A stretch of DNA of 64,000 nt from assembly GCA_027923505.1 (NCBI GenBank), contig BROI01000021.1:372001-436000 (forward strand). The letters are read 5' to 3'. This document shows, piece after piece, positions 47,501 through 56,388 of this stretch (positions within the stretch are counted from its first letter, which is position 1; every line of letters begins with the position of its first letter). A model generated the notes under the pieces. The model was not told where the DNA came from. It did no database searches and was given only the letters and a program-made list of their open reading frames with translations. Source of the stretch: Mayamaea pseudoterrestris. Taxonomy: Eukaryota; Bacillariophyta; Bacillariophyceae; Sellaphorales; Sellaphoraceae. The position numbers were made by a program, and so were the translations under genes.

Positions 47501-48760
47501 CCTCCTGCTTGCCGGATGCCTTCAGGTCAGCAGCTTCTGTTGGCAGGTACTATCTGACTGTCTATCCTAGCAGTGGCAAACATCAGATCCCCACAACCTC
47601 TTTGTAAACTGGCTTGGGGCATGACCCAAGGTCACAAATGCATAGTGTATAGTGCATTTACTATGTGCATTTGCCTCCTGCTTGTTGCCTGTCTCCAGAT
47701 CCGCAGGATTTGCTGGTATGCACTACCCAACTGCCGAACACTGACCTAGCGGCGGCAAACATGAAATGTCCACATACTCTATGCGTACAGCCACTGTGCA
47801 TGATCCAAAGGCTCTAGACATACCTCCTTGGTGAATTTTGTTTGCGCATCAGCCTCCTGCTTGCCGTATTCCTTCAGGTCAGCAGCTTCTGTTGGCAGAT
47901 ACTATGTGACTGCCTATCCTAGCAGTGGCTAACATCAGATCCCCACAACCTCTTGTAAACTGGCTTGGGGCATGATCCAAGGTCACAAATGGATAGTGTA
48001 TATTGCATTGGTTATGTGCATTTGCCTCCTGCTTGTTGCCTGCCTCCAGATCCGCAGGATTTGCTGGTATTTACTATTCAACTGCCGAACACCAACCTAG
48101 CGGTGGCAAACATGAAATGTCCACATACTCTATGTGTACAGCCACTGTGCATGATCCAAAGGCTCTAGACATACCTCCTTGGTAAATTTGGTTTGCGCAT
48201 CAGCTTCCTGCTTGCCTTTTGCCTTCAGGTCAGCAGCGTCTGTTGGCAGGTACTATGTGACTGCCTATCCTAGCAGTGGCAAACATCAGATCCCCACAAC
48301 CTCTTTGTAAACTGGCTTGGGGCATTATACAAGGTCACAAATTATTATTGTATAGTGCATTCACTTTGTGCATTTGCCTCCTGCTTGTTGCCTGCCTCCA
48401 GATCCGCAGGATTTGCTGGTATGCACTACCCAACTGCCGAACACCAACCTAGCGGTGGCAAACATGAAGTGTCCACACACTATATGCAAACAGCCACTGT
48501 GCATGATCCAAGGACACAAGACATACCTCCTTGGTGAATTTGGTTTGCGCATCAGCCTCCTGCTTGCCGGATGCCTTCAGGTCAGCAGCGTCTGTTGGCA
48601 GGTACTATGTGACTGCCTAACCTAGCAGTGGCATCAGATCCCCACAACCTCTTTGTAAACTGGCTTTGGGTATGATCCAAGGACACATCTGGATAGTGCA
48701 TAGTGCATTCACTATGTGCATTTGCCTCCTGCTTGTTCCCTGCCTCCAGATCCGCAGGAT
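35591..48760 (+). repeat. 352-bp satellite array (about 37 units), each unit a diverged dimer of about 176 bp
   Basis: The landmark aacctagcagtggcaaacat occurs twice per 352 bases, once followed by cagatccccacaacctc and once by gaagtgcccacacactc. The two halves share further blocks in the same order: gcatgatccaagg.cacaa, then cctcctgcttg, then tgcct.cag, then ggtactatgtgactgcc against ggtatgtactacccaactgcc. The array is therefore a two-monomer higher-order repeat. Units at about 42.5-46.9 kb are nearly identical. Open frames of 60 and 85 codons recur once per unit but shift frame each unit (352 is 3n+1), so they are not coding. The array ends near 48760, about 140 bases before the importin-beta start. 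Confidence 0.95.
37790..40390. repeat. Irregular, indel-rich part of the 352-bp array
   Basis: Here units carry many one- to few-base insertions and deletions, several in homopolymers (for example gggg and ttttttttt runs near 38130 and 38330-38380). A stretch near 39265-39300 (cgcccgcggagcc) is foreign to the repeat. Flanking units on both sides are clean. Either older decayed units or low-quality consensus would produce this. Confidence 0.7.
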
Positions 48761-48904
48761 GGTTAAAGCTTCTCGACCATAGCATTAATCGTACCGGTAC
48801 TCGGGTTTCGGCGCCACGGTTGGGATCCATGGCGATGATCCCTTGCAAAGTATTTTTTTTCAGGAACGAACGGAAGAAGCAGCATTGCCATATTCGCCAA
48901 AGTA

Positions 48905-51900
48905 ATGGACGTCGACGGTAGCGAGTGCAGCAACGCTGAATGCCAGCATCGTGATAAGCGTATCATGAAACGATATAAATGCCAGAAGTGCCGGCGTCCC
49001 GCGCACCCCTTCGCGCTAGATCCAGCTTGCTCGATCAAAGCTCCGGACATGGAAGACGGCGAGCTGGAGTGCTTGGAAGGTCACGGATGCAAAACATCAT
49101 CACCAATGACTAAAATGACCTCATTGCTCTTGGCGGCAACTGAACAGTATCAGGACGATGGTAAGTGACTCATGCTTCATGTCGTGTCGGACGTTTTCGC
49201 TGATCGGTGCGACTGATATTCACCACCGCGCACCTAAATTATTAAATGGTCTCTACTCCGCCGTGATTTTAATAATGGAACTGATGGCGGGCAAGAGGAT
49301 GCCATATCGAATCCTGATTATGCTGCACGCTTTTAGATTACATTCGTTGACGGTTCGGCAAGGTTCTGTGTTAATTCTTCCCATTTCTCCTCACGCTCAC
49401 TTTTCTTCATTTCCCGCTGCAGATGGGGTAGCAGCGAACGCAACGGTCGCCGCTCTCGGAAGCTGGAAGTCCAGCAACTATGGTGACTATTGCAGCTCTC
49501 TCGCTCGCCTCGTCGTTTCAAATCGAACGTCTACCAGTCCTAAGGCGGCAACGTATTTGGCTGCCGCTGTACATGAACTCTGGGCGAAAGTGGATCCGTT
49601 GACTCGCAAGAATATCAAGACGTTGCTGATGCAAGCGCTGGAAATGGCTCAAAATGACGATGATGATGCTGCGGTATAATATCATGCTGTCTGCGTTGCG
49701 ACTGCTGCAGTCGCCGCATTTGAGCTGACGCTTGACGAATGGCCTGCTCTGGTTGCTCTTTTTAAAGCCATCTCATCGACGACGACCACTCTTAAAACTT
49801 CCAGGATCATGCTGCTGAAATGCCTGCAATTTTCTTTGGAGTTTATTGCCCAGTTTGGTTATCAAAGGCAGCTACCAACCTCGATTGAAATTAGCATGTT
49901 CACAACCATTGTGCATGGCTGCCACGCTCCTAACTCGAATCGCATGCGCTATGTTGCTTTCAACGCTCTTTACAGTGCGCTGGAGTTCTACCAGAAGAGT
50001 ATGGAAGACAAGGAGACACGCGGTGCTATCCTTAAGGCAATTAAGTTAGCCATCGCCTCACCGGACATACAATTGGTCTCAAAGGCGTTAGATTGTTTGG
50101 CCAACGCAGCCAAGTATCACTTCAAGTTACTTCGCAAGCACGAAAGCGATATGCTTTCTTGGATGTGCGTAATTTTGTGCAGTTCCGCCTGGCCGAGTTT
50201 GTGCAAGACCCGGGCCATTCAAGTCTGGAACAACGCTGTTACGAATGGAAAGGACACCAATTTGCTGCCAGACCAATTTGCGATGAAAGCCTATACGTTG
50301 GTGATTTTGGAGCTGCTGCAGCCGCACGCGGACGATGTTGACGACGTAGAGGAGAATGAATTAAGTGCTAGTGCAGCACACGGATTGAAAGTGCTTAGCC
50401 GGGTCCTTCAAGACGATATTGTTCCTCTCGTCGTTCATGCTCTCGAAGAGAATTTAAAAATGGAAAACTGGCGGCTGCGAGGGGCTGCTATCACGGCCTT
50501 TAGTTGTATCTTGGAGAGCGTAACGACGAAGGTTATAAGCCTCCATATCCAGCGCACTCTTCCAACGTTCCTCGCCACCCTGGCAGATCCTCACACGACT
50601 CTCATACACTCGACCATGAGCGCTGTATCGAACGTTTGCCGATACCATATTGCCGCACTCCAGGAGGCTCAAGTCCATTCGATCCTTCGATTTCTGATCA
50701 ATGAACTTAAAGTGCGGCGTGGGAACACTGCTATCATTGCTGCATCAGCCATTGCCAGCATAGCTATCAACTGTCGCATCGATGCAGATGATGATACCAG
50801 TTTGTTGTCGGTAGACATGGATCCTTTGATTACGCAGCTGATGTTAGCGACGGAGCAAGGGGGGAGCGACAATCTTCGTACTGAAGCGGCGGTGGCGATT
50901 GCCAATTTGATTACGTCGGGCGCGAAGGATACCATTGTCATCTTGAAGGAGCTATTGCAATGTATTCATATTCGCGTCGAAATTTTATTGACTCCGTCAA
51001 GCTATAAAATATTGATGCCGCATTATTGTGTTTTCGTGAATGCTATCTTCAAGCGCTTGCCAGCAGCAGATGGAAGTGCCGAAGCGAAAGTGATTATTGA
51101 TATGTTGCGCATGATCATTATAAGTGTCAATTTTGAGGAAGATTGCGTTATGAATGCATATCAGCTCATATCTGCCGTCGCTGCTGGCTTGGGAAACGAC
51201 TTCATGGTGAGTCGTAAAAATCGGATTTAATACAATGATTCGTAAACTTGTTCTCACCTTGACGGTTCGCCTTTCTTAATCGATTAGGGACATATTCATG
51301 ATATCGTCCCGACTATTCTTTGCAGCCTGGCCGAAAAACGAGTCTGCGCTGCCGCGGTAGAACTCTTGTTCGAAATAAACACTGCCAGTGGTCCTTTTCC
51401 TAGTCCAGTATATGAAGACATTGTGGACGCTCTCATGCGTATGCTCTCGCTATTTCCTGTCGCTCTGGACATTGAGCCGAAGCTTATCGGTTGCATTGGT
51501 GATTTCACCCGCATGATGCCTGGAGTTTCTGGCGACTCTGCGGTAGCTTCACGGGAGTGCTTGACCCAAGTCGGCGTCAATAATGGCAACCTTGTGAACG
51601 ACCTTCGAATCGCTGTTCTCTCAGCCTATAAAGACATTTTTTCCAAAATCAAAAAGGAACGCAAGCTCTCCTTTTTTCCGGAGTATGTTTCTCATTGCGC
51701 TTGCTTCCTCCAGTCCCTGCAGACATCGCACTCAGGCAAGGACAATCGTGTCTTGGCCAAGGCCGTTGACTTGATTAGCGACGTTTATGATAATGTGGCT
51801 GAGGAAGATGTACTGCAATCGCCCGCCAGTTTCGATGAGTTTGTCGACACATTCATAGACGAAGCCAAGGACGCAACGGACGACGAAACTCGGCTAAGCG

Positions 51901-51971
51901 CGCATCGGCTCAGTGGCATCCTGCAAGCCATGACCAAGAAGGAATTTGTTCCGTACCAATCTGAGTACTAA
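48905..51971 (+). CDS. KPNB1: Importin beta (karyopherin beta-1)
   Basis: Exons 48905-49160, 49423-51206 and 51288-51971 join in frame (introns 262 and 81 bases, GT-AG), 907 codons plus stop; importin beta is about 870-880 aa. Family likeness is clear: LWAKVDPLTRKNIKTLLMQAL, CVATAAVAAFELTLDEWPAL (compare CVAGIACAEIPVNQWPEL in animals), MRYVAFNALYSALEF, and HEAT-repeat texture to the end (YQSEY). It carries nuclear import cargo with importin alpha or alone. Two oddities are present. An in-frame TAA at 49677-49679 interrupts an otherwise open exon 2. The first about 68 residues add a Cys-rich segment (CSNAEC, CQKCRRPAH) ahead of the normal N-terminus near MTKMTSLLLAATEQ, so translation may instead start at one of those Mets. 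It lies directly beside the satellite. Confidence 0.85.
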
Positions 51972-52831
51972 CAAACCTGATCTTTCTGAGAGTGTGTGTT
52001 CCGAGGCGCACAAACTGTAAATGGTTAGTGTTCCCGCGTCGGCTCTTTTGCGTTGACGGATCTGCAGGCTCGTGCACTGGAGGCTTTGACGATGAGTGTT
52101 GCTGATGTTTCATACCTGTACTCATTCTTTAGTAAGCCTTGCTTTGTATATTGTATCCAGTTTGCATCAAACGAAAAGGTCGAACAGCATTATTTGTGGT
52201 AGGATACATCCGAACATGCTTCACGACATTAATTGGCATATTGCCGCTGCGACTTCATGACGTTTCGTTTTGGGCGCATGCAATGACCCCAACAATGACC
52301 GTGTTAGCTATGTAAAACGCATTGCCTCACTTTAGTATGCTCACAAATTGCCGTTAATTACCACTCAATTGGTGCAATATCTAGCCTCTCCTTGGTCCAT
52401 ATAGACAAGAATTGTTAGCATCAACCATCAAACCGTTGCTTTGAGGGCCAGTGGCAACATTACTGTCTTTTGTTTGGCAGTGTTTGTGCGCGCGAAGCGC
52501 GCAAAGTCTTTGCAGGCTTTGTGAAACCATTGATCCTACCACCTCCCCGCCCCGCGAATGTGTTAATGCAACCGACCGTAACCACCATAACATCATCATG
52601 TGGTACAGTACAGTACAGTACAGTACTCGTAGTAGTGGTGTCGATGTGTACCACGCAGTCAGGTCAGACTCTCTGTGCAATGCTATTTCGGCGCGGCGAG
52701 GCGCCGGGCCACCTCATCGTTCTGCGACGACGGCATATACTGGTAGATGCAATACATCATGTGCACAGTGTGCATGCTCTTCCCTCTACTATATCTGCTT
52801 GTTGCTTGGCGTTCCCAACGTCTGTCGAGCC
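51972..52831. other. Long intergenic stretch with a GC hairpin and a TACAG microsatellite
   Basis: These 860 bases lie between two plus-strand genes. They hold an inverted repeat at 52487-52503 (tgcgcgc, gaa, gcgcgca) and a pentanucleotide microsatellite (TACAG, about 4.8 copies) at 52604-52627. The frame upstream of the plastid gene start stays open back to 52451, but only from a GTG and with no protein character. I see no tRNA or other RNA gene. Confidence 0.5.
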
Positions 52832-53364
52832 ATGAATCTCGCCCATAAAGTTTTTGCACTGTGTTTAATGGCGCAGGTACCAATCGAAACGACGTCGTTC
52901 GTCGTCCCTTGCGCCAAAATGTCCTCTGCTTCCGTGCAACTGTCCATGTCTAATGACGTGTCGAAACAGGGAGGTTTGTTTCAAGCGTTTGAAAACTTTT
53001 GGGAGGAGTTGGACGCTTTTATGGATGACGCATCGTAAGTTAAGAAGAAATGTCATGGCCAATTTGAGCTCCATATTCGATCATATCGCGCGGAAGAACA
53101 TTTGTCGCTCAACTCACTCTGTTTGGTTTTTACAGCGCACGCCGCCTTGGAAATGGAGCAGCTTTTTACGGAAAGAGAAAGTCTAACTTTTATGGCGAAA
53201 AAGACAAGAACAAGAAAAGTAACAAGGATGTCTTTGATGCCAGTGAAGACTACCAAGGGCCGTCGTCGTCTGGCTATTTCTCATGGATGCCAGACGAGAC
53301 TGGACAGTGGCGGCCAGTCAGTCGTATGAAGAATCAAGTGCTCGACAAGCGATCTAAGAATTGA
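52832..53364 (+). CDS. Plastid-targeted conserved protein of unknown function
   Basis: Exons 52832-53034 and 53136-53364 (intron 101 bases, donor gtaagt, acceptor tttttacag); 143 aa. The start MNLAHKVFALCLMAQVP gives a signal peptide ending TTSFVVP, matching the diatom plastid Phe motif. The mature part begins with a short acidic region (FENFWEELDAFMDDAS), then ARRLGNGAAFYGKRKSNFYG, DYQGPSSSGYFSWMPDE and WRPVSRMK, ending in a basic tail. These blocks look strongly constrained, and I have the impression that such proteins are common in algae with red-derived plastids. I know no function. It has no membrane span after the presequence. Confidence 0.75.
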
Positions 53365-53750
53365 AAATGTTGGAGGAACATAGTAGAGAATTTAATGACC
53401 GATATGCCCTGCCTGCCTTAGTCGTTTTAAGTCAGTGTGGAGGTGGATGGATGGATGTGGAATCTAAATCCCACCAAGGTGCTGGAGATATGACTACGTA
53501 GAGTGGCAACTATAATAATTTATAAAATACTATTGGTAACTATCGCATACTCGTTGCGCGAAACTACATGTAAAAGATGTGCGTCATCGTAATGATTTTA
53601 CGTCAGTTGCATGTTGCATGGCTGCACTTGCTGTTGCAAGGAGTTAGCCAAGACTTCTGTCGCGTTTACTGCACAGTATTCTGTCATATTTCCAATTATA
53701 AAACATAATGGTCGTTCGCCGCTGAGCGTTTCTAAGCTTCAAAACAAGCA
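53365..53750. other. Intergenic between convergent genes
   Basis: These 386 bases lie between the plastid protein stop and the UXT stop. They are AT-rich near 53510-53540. No gene was found. Confidence 0.5.
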
Positions 53751-54197
53751 TCAAGAACTCATGCGTGCAAGTTGTTCCAAAATTTCCTGAGCGCTGGTCA
53801 CATGGTCCGTCAGTCTTATAACCTCGATTTCTCGTAGCTTCAACTTTGTAGTCAATAGTTCGATGCGACGTTTCGCGAAACGCGTCGCCTCATCGCAAGT
53901 GAGTTCAACATGAAAGCCATAGCCAACATTCACAAAAATTGTAGCCGCATCGACGACTTGAGCCTCACAGCGCACCCGTTCATGCCCGAGATCTGCTTCT
54001 AATGTAAGCAGAGGACAATTTAAGTTGTTTTCCCATAAGAGCATATCCTTCTGCAACGTAACAAACTCGTCCATTTCGTGTTGCGTATCATTTCTTGCTC
54101 GCAAAGCTACGGCCAGATTGGGCTTGAGCGTATCCTTTAAGAAATGAGTATAGTCTTCCATCTTTTGCTTCGTATCGTCCGGATTGTTGGTTAACAT
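53751..54197 (-). CDS. UXT: UXT-like prefoldin subunit
   Basis: Single exon, 148 aa, ATG 54197. Two helices flank a beta hairpin as in alpha-type prefoldins: N-terminal YTHFLKDTLKPNLAVALRARNDTQHEMDEF, then LEADLGHERVRCEAQVVDAATIFVNVGYGFHVELTCDEA, then a C-terminal coil (RRIELLTTKLKLREIEVIRL). The phrase FVNVGYGFHVELT matches the UXT/ART-27 signature (FVALGYGFFVELT in animals). UXT belongs to the R2TP/prefoldin-like co-chaperone module. It is divergent from cactin, with 274 bases between the starts. Confidence 0.85.
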   Translation of the reverse strand: MLTNNPDDTKQKMEDYTHFLKDTLKPNLAVALRARNDTQHEMDEFVTLQKDMLLWENNLNCPLLTLEADLGHERVRCEAQVVDAATIFVNVGYGFHVELTCDEATRFAKRRIELLTTKLKLREIEVIRLTDHVTSAQEILEQLARMSS

Positions 54198-54471
54198 GCC
54201 TCGACTGTCAGATAATTAATCAAAGAAACGCTGTTGCAGGTGGCTCGAACGTCAACTCGCCATGGTCGGTCAGTGATAAGTAAGTGGTGGAACGAGAATT
54301 CGCGAATTCATTCACAGTCAAGCGGGAATCGAAACATATGAGTCGCACCGGTTATCAATTCCTCGAAACCACTCGCGATGACCCGACAAACTAATAAAGT
54401 GCTCGACAAGCTGCTGTGATATAGTTTCTGCGCTACAACATTACATTTCGTCTCAAAAAACTTTAACAAAG

Positions 54472-56370
54472 ATGAATGAAGACGATTTGAATCGCCTGAA
54501 AGCGACCAAGGGGCCGAAACGCAGTCGACGCAGAGAATCGTCCGACGACGATCATTCGACATCATCTTCGCGTGACCATCGCAAGAAAAAGTCTCACAAG
54601 CGCTCCAAAAGCAAGACTATTCGTGCTCAGAAGAAGAAGGACAAGAAGAAGCATCATCGAAAACATTTTGAATCATTCTCATCCGACTCGTCGTCACTGT
54701 CGGATACTGAAAGCAGCAGCGAAGATGGACGCAACAACGGCAAAAAGGATACTGTCGTCAACGAACGACTGCTGGCTAAATTAAAGTCGCGCGGCGAGAC
54801 AATGGAGGAACGTCGGGAACGCAGAGCACAAAAGCGAGCCGCACACATTGCTTCCGCATTTGGCTACACGGCTGATAACAATCCATTCAATGACCCAAAC
54901 CTCCACGAAGCATTTACATGGAAAAAGAAGAAGGAAAAGGTTGGAGACGAGGACGGAAAAGCCATTAAAATTGATGATACTTTATCCGAGATCGAAAAGG
55001 TCAGACAACGTCGCAAAGATCGGGACGAGCAAATTGTAGAAATGGAACGGATTCGAGCGGAGGAAAGTAGAATGCGAGAGCTTGAAAATGCCGACGAATG
55101 GGAGCGCAAGGAGGAGGAATTCCATTTGCAGCAGCAGCGGCAGCGGTCCGCCATTAGGCTGGTAGAAGGCAGAGAACGACCGATTGACGTTTTGGCAAAA
55201 AATATGCTGGTCTTTGGCTTGTCGGACGAGGAAAAGAAGAACCGGGCGGCTGTTAAGTACAAGGAAAAGTACAACGCTATGGAAGCTGTCGAATCGCTAG
55301 AAGCCGAGATGGAACCTCCGTATTCGTTGCTCCAAAAGTTGAAACTGGAAGAGTTACACTCCCTTTTGGTAGACGTGGAAGCTTTTCAAGTGCTGGAGGC
55401 GACGACATCCGTTCCATCGGCAGTTGTGAATAAGCACTCAGATACGAATACAGTATTAGAATATTGGAAAGCTCTAAACGTTGTGGCGCAGGACGAGATC
55501 AACTTTCTCAAATCTGGTGGGGCTAAGGGTTCCCATGCGTCGATGGTCAGCGACGTGCAGAAGATATTTGCCGGCCAATCCGCTGCCGATCTCACCAAGA
55601 TGCAAAGTGAAGTAGTAGAGCGGATCAAGTCCCACGCTGCAGATGCTGAATTCGATCTGCGTTATTGGAAGTTTGTTCTTGAGCAACTTGTCGTGCATTT
55701 GGCAAAGTCGGAACTTGCCGACATGCATAATAAGATGCTGGCCCGTCAGTTGGAGCACCTAGAGATGAAACGCGCGAAGCTGGCGGCAAACCTCGCAAGC
55801 GAAGAAGACGCTGAAGGCCCACAAAATATAGACATAGACGAGCAAGCTGATGGCTTGGGCGAGATGGATGAGGAGTTTGGCTCGACGGAAGAGTTGCAGC
55901 TTGTAACGAAGAAGTACTCATGGCAGGACAAGTACCGCCCGCGCAAACCTAGGGTACGTTTAAATGACTTCTCAAACTTGATGTTTTCTAACTCATGCCA
56001 AACTAACCTACTCGTTCATCGTTTTTAGTATTTTAATAGGGTACGCAGTGGATGGGACTGGAATAAGTACAACCAGGTCCATTTTGACAAGGACAACCCT
56101 CCACCAAAGGTCGTGCAAGGGTATAAATTCAACTTGTTCTATCCTGACCTTATAGACCCCTCAAAAACCCCGACCTTCTTCCTCGAACGTGCGGATTCTG
56201 ATGATTTCTGCATTATCCGATTTCATGCAGGTCCGCCGTACGAGGACGTCGCATTTAAGATCATCAACCGCGAGTGGAACCGGTCTCGTAAACGAGGTTA
56301 TAAATGCTCATTCGAACGCGGCGTGTTGTCTCTTTATTTCAACTTTAAGAGCCATTGGTATCGTCGATAA
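54472..56370 (+). CDS. CACTIN: Cactin, spliceosome-associated protein
   Basis: Exons 54472-55953 and 56029-56370 (intron 75 bases, donor gtacgt, acceptor tttttag); 607 aa. The head is rich in Ser, Arg, Lys and His, as in splicing proteins. The middle region includes NPFNDPNLHEAFTWKKK and the cactin-mid domain (about 200-400: RPIDVLAKNM, MEPPYSLLQKLKLEELHSLL, YWKALNVVAQDEI). The last exon is the highly conserved C-terminus: YFNRVRSGWDWNKYNQVHFD, PPPKVVQGYKFNLFYPDLID and FKIINREWNRSRKRGYKCSF. It acts in the nucleus in pre-mRNA splicing. Its stop lies 18 bases from the predicted stop of the convergent kinase gene. Confidence 0.95.
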
Positions 56371-56388
56371 CTCGATTTGTTGCAGAAA

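Noticed and set aside
35723-48625. Repeated 60- and 85-codon open frames (MHSLCAFASCLL..., MHLPPACCLPPD...)
   Set aside because: They occur once per 352-bp unit in several frames and on both strands, with no start context or splice structure. They are by-products of the satellite.
27608-48760. Array as LTR retroelement, Helitron or other transposon remains
   Set aside because: No terminal repeats, no target duplication, no polymerase, integrase or transposase reading was found; periods are strictly tandem.
27608-48760. CRISPR-like array
   Set aside because: Units of 169 and 352 bases repeat over their whole length without unique spacers, and the window is eukaryotic.
52451-52831. Upstream extension of the plastid protein frame by 127 codons
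   Set aside because: It begins with GTG, is Cys-rich and low in protein character, and would hide the clean signal peptide that starts at 52832.
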